From NCBI GenBank assembly GCA_030765055.1, contig CM060951.1, positions 47,279,715 to 47,343,714 of the forward strand: a stretch of DNA of 64,000 bases, written 5' to 3'. Position numbers and translations under genes: made by a program. Positions 47,835 through 59,934 of this stretch are shown here, in pieces; the first letter of the stretch is position 1, and every line of letters starts with the position of its first letter. This DNA comes from Mantis religiosa. Its lineage: Eukaryota; Arthropoda; Insecta; Mantodea; Mantidae. The notes beneath the pieces were generated by a model. The model saw only the letters and a program-made list of their open reading frames with translations, was not told where the DNA came from and did not search any database.

Positions 47835-49984
47835 TAATAACCATACGCCTCCTGAATTTCTACCTTTATCTTACTGTTAAAATATATTAAGAATTCATAT
47901 ATTAATAAAATGTCTGTCACTTTTAGCAGATAATTTCCGAAAAAAAGTATGTAAATGATGGTTCGGATTGAGGTATTCTTCTTGAAAGTCTTCCTGGAAG
48001 ACTTCCGCAACCCTGGAAGGTGGTACATATACCAAGTTCAGCATTTATTAGTTTTTGTTTTTTAAAATGAAATATCTTATTTGGATTTACAAAGTTAAAA
48101 AAAGAGTATTTCGGGTGAAATGTAAAGGGATTTTGTTTGGAAGCAACATTTCTTCTACGTTTTATAGTTAAGCAGTAGAAAAAGTGATAGGAGTTACACG
48201 AATAATTCATAGGAGAGGTATTGCTATAGATTCATGTAGAAGGCCTTGTAAATGTTATACCGTGATTTTTATTTACCTCCTTCCTACTTTACTCTCTTAA
48301 ATAAAACACTTACACTTCTTTCAGTACTATTTGTAATTCCATGAACACTGTGTATTCATTAAGACAACGCTGATTGAAAGTCTGAAAGGAAATACGGAAC
48401 AAGGAGAGAACTTCAGCCATTTCCTCGTTGACGCCACATATGGTTCCAGCAGGAACTGGACCAAATGTACCATGCATGGCCTCACACAAACTCTACTCCA
48501 TAAAGGCTCTATTCATGGAGTGTACATTGCCCTACTGATTTTAGTTCGCAAGAAATTTCCAAGTCAAGACCGCTTGGCTCCCGAAGCAGTTCCACTGGTT
48601 ATATTGCGATCACATCACCTAATTAATGTTTTCTGTGTTTATTTTATCTTAGTAAGCTAGGGAAACATTTTATTCCATCCAAAAGATTTGTATTTAAAGT
48701 TCCCTGGAAATTCTGATTTAGATTTCTTTTGAAACAGGACTTGATTGTGGGTCTTAGAAACAGAACTAAGCAAAAGGTTATAGACAGTTTAAGCAAAAGA
48801 ATTGTTTTAATGTAGGAATATTATTTAAAACGAGAAAATTATGCCACTGGATGGTGTAAAATTATAACACTCCATAACCCTTGCCTTCATGGCAAATTTT
48901 AAGAATTGTTGCAGAAAAACAGGGTTTAGGAAAGCACAGGAAACAACATAAAACAAGTTTATGGTCGACCATGCCAAATTTAGTATTTATACCACTGGAA
49001 GCAGTACTTTAATTGGCATCATTAAAGTACACCTATTCATTAAAGTATTGGTATTCGACCAATCAGAAATGGCCACGTAATATTTGGGATTATTCTCGTT
49101 TCGATTGGCAATGGTACTAGCGCCAGTTTAGAACAAAGTCAAAATGTCTGACACTAGTGACACTTAACTCACCCAGAAATTACGGCAAAAGCACTCAATG
49201 TTACCATGTTGACACTGTCAACAGCCAGAATTATATCAGCGCCACCGGTACTCCAAAGTTTTCTCCCTCAGAAGTTGTTTTTAAACACAATAAATCTACT
49301 AACACGGTTTGTCACTTTAGCGCTCGTTCTGGCACTTTCTAGACTGGATTTGATCATTGAACCTTGGGATCAGTAATGCAGCACATAACCAAATGAGATA
49401 CCCAGATCAACAAATAGCACCGAGATCGTTGTAATTAGACGTTAGACACTTTCAAGCTTGCTCGACTTGCCTACACATTATATTCAACCAGATCACCTGA
49501 CGGGTAATTTGCCACATCTCATTCCCTGGCATTTGTACTCAAGCTAATGTGTTTAAAGGAGGAATTGGATTTTCGACCGAGTCTGCAGCATTAGTGTGAA
49601 CAGACCATCAGATATGTAGCATGGCAGTGGGATGACATTCACGACTTCTAATTGCTTAAGGGTTTACTGCAATTCAAGAACGCTATTTCAGTTAATATAC
49701 AATTTTTTTGAATGACTGTTCTCCTCCGCTTTATCCAAAGAGCTTCAATGTGGATATAATTACTATTTGAATTTTCGGACACGTATATTCCTGTCTTAAG
49801 CTAATTACTTCAGTTCGTCAACGTACACAACACCAATCATAATTGCGTTTCAAGTATTACTAGTTCATAATAAGGAAACTTGTTTCTATTATGAACATAA
49901 AGAGCGCTTATATACCAATATTGAGACATTATACCACTTTAAATGTATGATTAATAGCTTATAATATATTTTAGTCTACCTTTC
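47835..49984. other. Spacer, nothing recognised
   Basis: The frames at 47,923-48,210 and 48,472-48,660 have no recognisable domain. AT-rich. Confidence 0.5.
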
Positions 49985-50212
49985 TCACCAATGCTGGTGC
50001 TAGGAGTCACTTGGGTTCCCTCAGAGCGAGGAAGCCAAAGCTTAGTGACCTGATAGATGAGATCAGGGTTGCGGGGTCGGCCTAACACCTGGGATGAATG
50101 AAAGATGGAGGAATTAGTGGAATGATTGTGGAGGAAACAGGAGGATCCTGAGGAAACATGTCTACCACAAATCCCAGTTTAAGGTCGCCTGGGATCGAAC
50201 CCGGGTCGGTTT
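49985..50212 (-). mobile_element. SINE family 4 (reverse, head truncated)
   Basis: On the minus strand: GACCCGGGTTCGATCCC (box B), GGGATTTGTGGTAGACATG, CCGACCCCGCAACCCTG and CTCTGAGGGAACCCAAG. The 5' half of the tRNA-like head is missing. Confidence 0.82.
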
Positions 50213-51833
50213 ATAATATTTCAGAAGATTACCATAGAAATGTAAATAGCAGGTGATATATAATAATCCTTTTGTCTCTTTCCAAACTCTAAAACTGAAA
50301 ATGTGGGGAATATCCTGCAATATTTAATGGAAGACTTTCACATGAAATGGGGACGATTAAATGTTAATTAATGCAAGATCAGTTCCACATATTAAAATCC
50401 AATTAAGTAAATAATACATAGAGAGAAAATTTGATTGGGAATGAATCAACACAGCTTAAATCATTAATGAATGTAACATGGGTCACATTACAGTAACTAA
50501 AGTTCTAAAATCATCTGTATGTCCATTAGATTTTACACTGGTCCTGTCATCCTGGAGATTGGAATTTGTATAATATAATTACAAACTGCAGAATACATTT
50601 TCCTACTAATTAACTATTGATTTTGTTGTTGTGGATTGCCTAATGTTTCATATACTTTATAAAGAGCTGCTTAAGAAGTATATAATTTTACCATATCAAA
50701 AAGTTACACTGCCAACAGTACCTTTCACGTACAATAGCATTGTGTAAATATGACTATAGCAGCGAAGTATTAATTCAACTGTAGACACTAAACTTTCTGT
50801 GTGAGGTCATTCTTTGTGAAATAAATACAAATTCAAAACAATACAAGTGCTACATCTATACTAACAAAGATTTATGTTTCAATTCTGTGGATATAAAGTA
50901 TCTCGCTGCTTCTAATGATCACAGCATGCCTTATTCTCAAACTGTTCACAAAGATCAACAATGGAGTAACAAAAGAGGAAATCGAAAAAAAAAAAAGAAT
51001 CATTCTAAGAATGCGTTATTCAGTCCTTTCCTCACGGGTTATGACATATTACTTGAGTGTATGTATCAAAATACTTATTGAAATTATTCTACGAGATGAA
51101 ATTGATTACTAATTTCATTTCCTTTAACAAATCAACACACCGATAGATTCTTTCAGGCCGTTCCATGTAAATACACACGTGTTGCGTTATTCTTCCACCT
51201 GTTCTACGCCATCATAGTGCACTGGCTTATAATTGCACCATTAATTTCACTGCTCAATACTTAGGAGGGAAATATAAAGATAGCTTTACTTTTTCAGCCA
51301 CCCTCCGATGGATGTGCATTTTTCCAGCACATAATTTGTCTTACACCTGCTCGCAAATGAGAGCTCCCCGTTATTTACACGAGGTTAGGGTGCCTAAAGG
51401 GATGGTGATTAATGATAGGGCTGCTGAAAGTAGGGAGCTTAATGCCTCTATCAGGGCGGCGCCCTTGTCCGCAAACAGATGAATATATTAAAGGACCAGA
51501 GTTCAAACTCTCAAATGCATGTAATGACTCCCATGCAATTTGAAAATGCCAGAAGCAACGATTACTAATAGATTCGTTTGTAACCCCATTGTTTTCCTGT
51601 TTAATTACTAAGCAGTAGTTGATATATGTACATCGCACGGACCAAAAATGATTAGTGTGCTGAATGCTTCTGTGATAATATCAATGAGGTAGCAATCTGG
51701 ATTAAGATTTGTATTCTATAAGCATGGCTAAACTGTTTGTTCCACATAATAATACTGAATTAGAAGGCACAAAAGCGCTCCTCACTATGAATGGTGGAAA
51801 TTCTTATCAACAGAAAAAAGTTTTTTTTTATGT
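50213..51833. other. Spacer, nothing recognised
   Basis: AT-rich with no supported gene or repeat. Confidence 0.5.
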
Positions 51834-52046
51834 TCCATTTATACCCCGCCTTTAACTCCAATGGTCATATCGGCGGCCGTTCTCCTTTGGAACAGATCGA
51901 AGGTGTTAACTCGTATTCGTTGGGTTTTAATCATTAGATTTCGCATACATTCGCACTCTCATTCATACTTCCAGACTCTGGGAAAGATGGGGAATTATCT
52001 TAGTCGGAGAAAAATCCTCAACCCCCACCCAGCAGGCAGATACGGG
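51834..52046 (-). mobile_element. SINE family 1 (reverse copy)
   Basis: Near-identical body to 285-527 (CCAATGGTCATATCGGCG, CCAGACTCTGGGAAAGATG). Ends GGGGCCAGCC, the reverse of the GGCTGGCCCC head; the middle of the head is deleted. Confidence 0.82.
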
Positions 52047-52461
52047 GCCAGCCTAAAAATGTTTCTGTTAAGCCCTTAGAGAGTGATTATAGAAGTGCCA
52101 TATTAAGGTTAAGTATACAAGTATATACAATATATAGTATAGCATACAAAAGTATATAAAATATAAAAGTATACAAGTATAAGATCAAGTATGCAATAAG
52201 AATTGCATTTTATATTATGTATTTTCCATTATGTACTGCTTGTTTTCGAAATATTCTGTGCCATGCACATTGTATCAAAGGGAGAGGAAATGCTGGAAAC
52301 GTATTGGTTAGGAGATAGGAAAAGGGAAGGAAGTATGTGAGTAATGTCCTATATGACATGCACAAACAGACACAGACAGAGAGAGACAAAGAGGTAATAC
52401 ATGAAGAGAACAGCCTGAGAAAGGGATCCAGAGAAAGGAGAAGCATAGGTATATACAGGTT
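52047..52461. other. Spacer, nothing recognised
   Basis: Contains a TATACAAGTATA-type low-complexity patch (about 52,110-52,200). No gene. Confidence 0.5.
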
Positions 52462-53075
52462 TGGAAAGATTAAGTCAGACTGAAAAATTCAATGCCATAG
52501 CCCTGATTTGAACCACGGATCTTTTGGTTGTCATCCAGCCACTCTAACCCTTGAGCTACTATGGCCAACGTGCTGATATGACATTAAATTTTCCAATTGA
52601 CTCGTGCTTTTCCCGGTAAACCACTTAGGAGTTCTCATAAACACATGAGACAACTACCTTAATGGCGACTTACAACGTGTAAGTACTTTAAGACCCAGGC
52701 TTTATAGTTAACCACTATTAGGTCAATTAATGTAAATTAATTGTTCTTTCACACTAGCCGTGTGTAGGCTAAAGTATGGAAAGATTGAGTCAGACTGAGA
52801 TATTCAATGTCATAGCCGGGATTTGAACCACGGATCTGGTTGCCGTCCAGTCGCTCTAACCCTTGAGCTACTATGGACAACTTGCCGATATGATATTAAA
52901 TTCTCCAACTGACTCATATCGGCACGTTGGCCATAGTAGCTCAAGGGTAAGAGCGGCTGGACGGCATCCAGAAGATCCGTGGTTCAAATCCCGGCTAGGG
53001 TATTGAATTTTTCAGTCTGACTCAATCTTTCCATACTTACACACGGCCAGTGTGAAAGAACAATTAATTCCCACA
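52462..53075. repeat. tRNA-like unit T array, head-to-head (variant B)
   Basis: Two reverse units with a period of about 315 bp (start motifs GGAAAGATTAAGTCAGAC and GGAAAGATTGAGTCAGAC), then one forward tRNA-like core from about 52,920. The core has TAGCTCAAGGG (box A) and TGGTTCAAATCC (box B). The spacer contains CACTAGCCGTGTGTAGGC and ACGTGTAAGTACTT. Its right edge touches the TIR element M copy 2. Confidence 0.85.
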
Positions 53076-53079
53076 TATA

Positions 53080-54229
53080 CAGGTTGTTTCAAAACGAATA
53101 TGAACGATTATAGCCGTTGCGTAGTTTATAACTTAACTAGTCCAAATTTCAGTGTCAAGCTTCGAAGTTCTTTTAGACATAATTTTATGCAGTATTAAAT
53201 ATTACATGACCTTGTGATTAGGCGGCGTAGGAACTACTGGTGTGCGAACCTCAAAAGTTGTTATTGGGACGCACCGGCCACATTACTCCTTGCTCTTTAT
53301 CAGCGACCCTAGCCCACATTTCAGGTAATGGGGCAAAGGGCAGTTATTTGTGCAAAAGTCGACTAATGACTCGGACAATTGCAAGGCTGCTATTCATTGC
53401 AAAACTACACATTCCGTCCTAACAGGGACGACTTGGCGCGTACTTAGACAGCAAATCCAAGCAATATGGAGCGCTATACGAACGCCGAAATGACGGATAT
53501 GGTTTTGATGGATGGAAGAGTTGAAGGGAGCTCAACGAACGCACGATTAATTTAGTTTAATTAAAAATATGAATTGTAAAAATGGTTACATCAATGATAA
53601 TATTCATTTGTTTAAATTCAGAGCATTTTCTTATGATCATAGTTGTACAATACTTTCAAACACTTACTGTAAAAATCAACAGCTTCTTTTTCAGTTACAT
53701 ATGCTTTATTTAGTATGATCAAACATGTGAAATAAAATGCTCGTCTCATTGTATAAGCCATTGAGTTTTGGTTAATTTATTTACAATTCTTTGATGTTGT
53801 TTTCTGTTCTGTTTATCATTTAATGCTTCCATCCTCAACCTCACTAACATTAAGTCCCCTCTAAAAGGTATAAGTTGCATATGCCCACGCAACTTATACT
53901 TCAACAAATTTTGGATCACGTTGAACACTCATAACCAATAAATAAGCAAAAGCTTCTTTATTGCGGTTTCATGAGCCAAAGAAATTCTTAATAGTAGCAA
54001 GCTACTGCGGAGTATGCTAGTATGTTTACAAAGAGTTACAGCATGCGGCACGGCCTATAGCTGCGAACTCCGGCAGTGTGAGGCACGCGTCGTTGTTTGT
54101 CACTGTCTAATCCACACTCATTCTGGAGCATTTTTAGGCAGCTCTATTGGCGGTAAAAACGATCTATATGTGTCACATAGAAGCTGAGCAACTAATTGTA
54201 TATGTTCGGTGTCGTTTTGAAACATGCTG
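53080..54229. mobile_element. 1.15-kb TIR element M, copy 2 (inverted relative to copy 1)
   Basis: The left end CAGGTTGTTTCAAAACG and the reverse complement of the right end CAGCATGTTTCAAAACGACA are flanked by TATA-rich DNA. Copy 1 (31,370-32,475) aligns throughout in the opposite orientation. A 60-codon frame (53,746-53,928, minus) has recognisable counterpart sequence in copy 1, but no known domain is visible. Confidence 0.82.
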
Positions 54230-54308
54230 TATATATAACATCCCCAAAGGGAAGGGGATCCGTCCCCTTCAGCTGCCGCGGTGCGGGCGCTGCACACCCC
54301 TGACACTC

Positions 54309-55131
54309 GTGGTTAAGTCAGGAGTTCGGAGTCAAAGGAACCTGAGCCTCCCGCCCACTACTGACCACACTTCAGAAATGGAACACTGTCGTTGAGGACC
54401 AATAACAACCCTGATTTTCTCGAAGTGACAGTCACATGTCTACTCCACGTGGAGTCTCAGTTGCCAAAGTTCCAACTTTCAGTTGATATGTTTCATTATG
54501 TGCAGCAATTCGTTGTGAGTCACGATGTGGAGACCGTGGGAGGAAAATGCAGTGGTAAATGCAGATGAAGTAGTAGATAACTTTCAGTCACGTGAAAATA
54601 ATCAAAGTGAAAACAATAGTGTGAATAACTGGGCCGAATTATATTACCGGAAAAGCCTCAAAAAACAAAGTTTCAACGGGAACTGTTTCTAAGCAAATTC
54701 AAGCGCTTGTTTTTAACACATAAATATGTGCTGAGAAATAATCTTGGTAAGGGATCATGCAATGAACCTGATGATAAATTCTGGGTATTCACAGAAATAA
54801 GGTAGCAAGAAATTTGTGATTTTCCTTATGGGCACTGCACTTTGCCGGTCTCCTAAAGGAACTGGGTTTCAAATACAGCGCATTGAATAATTTAAGAGTT
54901 ATTATGGAATCCAGTAGAATTGTAGTACATATATATCTGTCAAAACTAAAAAGTTTTGCAGTAATGGACATAAGATAATTTATTTAGACGAACCTCGTAC
55001 TATACCCATGACGTATCGAGAAAGGTGGCAACCTTGCAGAAAGGTCTGCGAGGAGGAGGGCCGGGGTTGTAAAACGATTATAAGGGTTCGTCAAAGGCAG
55101 CGGCCGACTGCACATGAGTTAACTAAACAGA
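54309..55131 (+). mobile_element. Nested DDE-type DNA transposon relic inside R copy 3
   Basis: The R sequence is broken between CTCGTGG and ACCTCTGACG by about 0.82 kb. The ends start AAGTCAG and (reverse complement) AAGTCTG, next to TTA/TA, compatible with TA-targeted insertion and a very short surviving inverted repeat. The interior holds transposase codons. Confidence 0.6.
54848..55070 (+). pseudogene. DDE superfamily (IS630/Tc1-related) transposase relic
   Basis: Codons read LLKELGFKYS, then VIMESSRIVVHIYLSKLKSF. After a one-base shift, GHKIIYLDE is followed by PRTIPMTYREKW-like sequence (55,008 onward). In this family the order 'L..iGFKy', 'R...v..R..yL..l' and 'vYLDETw' precedes and contains one catalytic Asp (YLDE), which is kept here. 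The Tc1/IS630 relationship is inferred from that order. Later catalytic residues and the C-terminus are missing; frameshifts and stops make it inactive. Confidence 0.6.
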
Positions 55132-55627
55132 CTTTACCTCTGACGTTACTAGAGGAACCTCGGGCCGAACTGCCGAGCCCCTCCCTGATTGGGAGTTGTT
55201 CGGATTGGGTTGGACTCGAGGGGGCAGTGGTTCCCGATACCCGTGGGAGATCGGGTACGTCTCCGGTCGGGGTTGAGGGAAGCCACTAATATTCCCGGGT
55301 ACTAGAGCCTACAGAGCTAGTAGAAGGTGTGCTAGATCACCAGGCGGCCCCACCGAGGTCATATCGGTAGCCTTCCCATTTTGGGGTTGACGCGCGTAAG
55401 TGGCGTATCCACTTCCATCCTGTCTTGTGTCCTCAGGACCAGATGGGGGGGGGGTGGCTTGTTAGTCTCTAGGTCTTGCCCTATGGAAAGCCCCACGGAG
55501 GCGCCGGGCGCCCTATTGGGACAGCTCGGTAACTTCCTGGTAGAAGGAGGCCTAGGTTCTTGGTCCAACGCGTCCAGGACTAATTGGAGTAGAATCTCTG
55601 GCGTTAACGTGTATATATAACTTGAGT

Positions 55628-55880
55628 TTTTTTTATCTTTTTATTTTGTAGTTTACGTCCCCCAATGTTAAGTCATATCAGACGATGAATGGAATGGGTG
55701 AAATGATACTCAAATAAGCCCGGGGTCCATAGAGCTTAGATTTACCCGACATTCGTCTTTCAAGGTAAGGGAAAACCGCGGAAAAAAAAAAACCTATCCA
55801 GGTAACTCACCCTGACCGAGATTCGAACTCGGGACCTCTTGAAGGTGAGACAGAAATGCTACCACCATGCGCATGAGGGG
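55628..55880 (-). mobile_element. SINE family 2 (reverse copy)
   Basis: T-rich tail region, full body (with an A-run at 55,780-55,790) and a damaged head (CATGCGCATGAGGGG in place of the usual end). Confidence 0.85.
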
Positions 55881-57309
55881 TTAGTGTCTGTGTGTGTTTG
55901 AGAGAGATATATATAACGGAAGAGAAATAAAGACAGTGCAACAAAGCGCAGAGTTGTGGCTCCCACTATTTCGCAATAATCAGATGATTGCAGCTAAACC
56001 ATGTTCCTTATATCCTTACCGCATTGAAAGTTCTTCCACGTTTCCTTTCTTTAACCTTTTGGCTAATTGTTTAATGTACACCTTCGGAACTTAATGTGGA
56101 CAGACAACTCCTGGTAGGTCGGGCGATAAAAACACTTTTGTCACGACATATGCACGTTCTTTCGTCATCAAGAGAGGCAGGATGGAACCGAAGTAATCTC
56201 GATCTGTTTGTTGATATGTATTTACCAGTATTCCAGTATCATTAATTCAGGAATGTAATATTTTGATTCATACGTTATGAATCTATTGGAAAATATTAAG
56301 ATAAAGGATGACGTTAAATTAGAAACTAGGTTGTGTGACTATTTCCATGGAGATGTTACCTATTATTAGGTACAGTTAAAGTATATGGAACAGAGTTTTG
56401 GTGCAGATGCATCTAGAGTACATTTTATAATTAGACTGACGTCACCAATAAGGTGTTCACAGCAGTACGAGGAACTGGCTCTTATCACGTGATTCACTCC
56501 GCCTGTGGAAGACCATATTTCAATGTTCTGATTAGATATGAATCCGCCCTAGTAGATGGAGGAGGGGTGGCAACGCACTCTACTCCAGCCGTTTCGTATG
56601 CAGTAGCCGGAACAGCTCACCTAATGCGTGTATCAACTTGCATATTACACACAGAGATCTGAAGAGGACGATGGATAGCCAGTCTCACGTAGACAGACTT
56701 TTATGGGGTGCTGGACGGTTCGTTAACCGATACGAACCCCGCTGTGGGGTATTTTATTGCCACAATAAACTGTCCACTTGCGCTCCGCGCGCGCCCGTAC
56801 TTCGACAACTTTTATTTTATACACCGGGTTCAAATGCTGACGCTTATTGCGGTTCAAATCCAGTCATACGTTTTCGACCAGGATGTCCTTTCCTCATCTC
56901 CGCACCACTGAAATTCAATAAACATAAACATGAACTCCAGTCAGTTGGCTTTTTACGTATAAAATAATAGGAATATGCCTACGTAAATATACAACTTACG
57001 GGAAACTCGATGTTTAAAAGGTAAACAGCCATATTACTTGTCCTATCCCTTATCAACTTCCCTTATTACATATACAGATAGCTGATACTAAAGGCAGAGC
57101 CTGTAACATGACCCACTCGGTCCGGGTGGTTAAGTTGGTCGCTCTCAAACCCGGCCAGTCCGATGGCTTTCAAGTGTGCTTATAGCGACTACCGTAGTCA
57201 GTAGTTTTACTGGCATGTAAAAGAACTGTGGAAGATACCCCAACTCATCGGCATATGATATGATCAGCGATGTGATCATGCTAACAAATAAAATATTTAT
57301 TTACCTGTA
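55881..57309. other. Spacer, nothing recognised
   Basis: Short frames at 56,453-56,967 without domains. A stretch at 57,118-57,290 (GGGTGGTTAAGTTGGTCGC, CAAACCCGGCCAG) looks weakly tRNA-like but cannot be folded with confidence by eye. Confidence 0.45.
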
Positions 57310-58115
57310 TGGAAAGATAGAATCAGACTGAAAAATTCAATGTCATAGCCGGGATTTGAACCACGGATCTTCTTGTTGCCATCCAGCCGCTCTAACCCTT
57401 GAGCTGCCATGGCCAACGTGCGGACATGACATTAAATTCTCCAACTGACTCGTGTTTTTCCCGGTAAACCACTTAGGAGTTCTCATAAATACACGAGACA
57501 ACTACCTTAATGACGACTTACAACGTGTAAGTGCTTTAAGGCCCGGGGTTTATGTTTAACCACTATTAGGTCAATTAATGGAAATTAATTGTTCTTTCAC
57601 ACTGGCCATGTGTAGGCTAAAGTATTGAAAGATAGCCTCAAACTGAAAAATTCAACGCCATAGCCGGGATTTGAACCACGGATCTTCTTGTTGCCGTCCA
57701 GCCGCTCTAACTATTGAGCTACTTGGCCAACGTGGTAGCGTTCAGTCTGGCTCTATCTTTCCATACTTTAGCCTACACGCGGCCAGCTGGAAAGAACAAT
57801 TAATTTCCATTAATTGACCTAATATTGGTTAACTGTAAAGCCCGGGCCTTTAAGTACTTACACGTTGTAAGTCGCCATTAAGGTAGTTGTCTCATGTGTT
57901 TATGAGAACACCTAAGTGGTTTATCGGGAAAAAACACGAGTCATTTGGAGAACTTAATGTCATGTCGGCACGTTGGCCATAGTAGCTCAAGGGTTAGAGC
58001 GGCTGGACGGCTACCAGAAGATCCGTGGTTCAAATCCCGGCTATGGCATTGAATTTTTCAGTCTGTCTCTTCTTTCCATACTTTAGCCTACACACGGCCA
58101 GTGTGAAAGAACACT
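57310..58115. repeat. tRNA-like unit T array, head-to-head (variant B, longest)
   Basis: Reverse units start at about 57,310 and about 57,621 (period about 311 bp). One forward unit with its complete spacer runs from about 57,760 (TTTCCATACTTTAGCC) to the tRNA-like core at 57,975-58,045 and a repeated TTTCCATACTTTAGCC at about 58,074. Box A TAGCTCAAGGGTTAGAG and box B TGGTTCAAATCC are intact in the forward core. The forward and reverse spacers (ACTTACACGTTGTAAGTCGC) are inverted copies of each other. Confidence 0.87.
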
Positions 58116-58496
58116 TAATTGCTATTTATTTAACACTTATTCATCAATTAAAACTACAACACAAAGGGAAATCATTTGTGTAACTCTTCTGCTACCAATG
58201 TCTATATTACGCGCAAACGTACCGATTATTTTAATGTGGGATTATTTGTGATTGTACCATCTGTCCATCAGAGCAATAACTAACAATACAAACAAAATAA
58301 CCAACCGTTGCAGTAACCCGAACTCCATATTACCAAAGTGAAGTGACTACGCTACTAAGGTTGTCTCTCTGGCACACTTAGTGAGTCAGGAGAACCAACG
58401 AAGCTATAGCAAGCCTTGCTATGTGACCGAAAAGTTAAACTACTTTAAAGAGGAACAATTACATAAATATACACAATGAGAAAGTTCGGCTGGTTT
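58116..58496. other. Spacer, nothing recognised
   Basis: AT-rich; no feature. Confidence 0.5.
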
Positions 58497-59037
58497 CGTC
58501 GGAGTTAGGATTAGGATTACTACGGAGGGAATTCGGTATTCCGACTAGTGTTGTTCTACTGTACCTATGCCTCCAAGTGGGGCATCCCCGGGAGGAAGGA
58601 TGAGGAGAGAGAAGACAGAAGGAGCCACGACAGTGCAGGGAGCAGTTCCTTATATTTCACTTAGATGAAAACCTCCCCCGATAGGCCAGGAAAACGGACA
58701 TTCCCCCGTACTGTGCTTCGGAAGCGGTTCCTGCAAACGGTTTGGAGACGGGCAACCGACCTACCGGAGGAGGAAGAGGTTCACTCAGAGCATATCATCC
58801 TGCCATGCACCGCCGTGACTCCCGCCGACAATTCTACCCTGAAAGAGACTACCAGATGAGGGATGATGAAATTATAATGGACGGACAGTAAACCTTGGGG
58901 ATATAAATAGCCTACCCAGCATTCGTCTGGCGACGCGGAAAAATACCCGAAAAACCCATAGATGAGGTAGGTCGGCCACGGCAATCGAACCCGGATCACC
59001 CAAATGCGGACCATAGACGAAACCGCCTGAGCCATCA
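58497..59037 (-). mobile_element. SINE family 3 (reverse copy)
   Basis: On the minus strand: GGCTCAGGCGGTTTCG head, box B GGGTTCGATTGCC, GTTTTCCTGGCCTATCGGGG, TGTCGTGGCTCCTT and the 3' end CCGAATTCCCTCC followed by a TAATCC repeat. About 540 bp, close to full length. Confidence 0.85.
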
Positions 59038-59934
59038 CTTCTAAGTTAAGCTAGTGATATACGTATGCACAAGGATTAATCCTCTGAAGAAGCATATTTG
59101 GAGTTTAGAGTTTACGTGTAGATTTTCTAGTGTGACATAAGATGTTATGTAAACAGTTACATTTGGCAAAATTTAACATCTTGTGTACCACAAATTATTA
59201 ATTATGATATAATTTCTTAATGTAAGTACCATTCAAATTAAGACAGTAACATTTTAAAAATATATTCAATGGTGTCCATGGTAAAATACAATCATATTTG
59301 CTATAAAGGTTACTAAAGTATATTTCATGTTTATTACATAAAAATGTAGTAATCATTCAGTAGAAAGCTTAGTAAATCACGCTGAATATATAACGATTCC
59401 TGAAAGAATTTATGAAAGAAAACAAATATGAACTACCGCTGGAGAGATAGGAGATTACAGGTACTCTGTATGGAGTGAAACAAAGGGAAAAGTAGAGGTG
59501 TGTACGTCACCATCAAAGAAAAGCCATTACGTAAACTCTCCCACTGTGGTCCACCGAAATGAGGAAAGCATCTGTTTGCCCATAGCAAAGTTTCTGATGA
59601 GTTTCCTACCGCCACATTGAACTTGAAAAGGCGTACTTTGCGATTGAAGATTGAGATGGTTTGCAAGCTACAAGAATAAATGAATACTTACAAGATAAAT
59701 GTATTCAAGATCATACTGGTTCCGATAAATTCATATGAACAACTTTATTATAAAAAGGTGGTACCTAATATTCCTCAAAAACGCAATTTATTACAAAAGT
59801 TCACTAATTACATTACATAGAATATATTTTGATAATTTATACTTCCTTTTTCCACCACGTACATATTAAGTAGAAGACTTGAATTCTGCTCAAAAATTGG
59901 ATATCAAAGAGAGTGTATGTGTGGGTGTATGTCA
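59038..59934. other. Spacer, nothing recognised
   Basis: AT-rich; the frame at 59,433-59,666 has no domain. Confidence 0.5.

Larger units (their letters stand above)
54240..55610 (+). repeat. GC-rich interspersed repeat R, copy 3, split by a nested element
   Basis: Flanked by GTATATATAAC on both sides (54,229-54,239 and 55,611-55,621), an 11-bp target duplication. R sequence occupies 54,240-54,308 (GTGCGGGCGCTGC) and resumes at 55,132 (ACCTCTGACGTTACTAGAGG) to the 3' end GGAGTAGAATCTCTGG. The duplicated target begins at the last base of element M, so R landed on M's right edge after M was in place. Confidence 0.88.

Noticed and set aside
48390..48660. Possible MULE-like transposase fragment (codons for FLVDATYG)
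   Set aside because: One short motif only; the surrounding codons do not continue any family pattern that I can recognise.
57118..57290. Possible extra tRNA-derived repeat
   Set aside because: It has weak similarity to a tRNA core, no clear box B and no second copy in the window.
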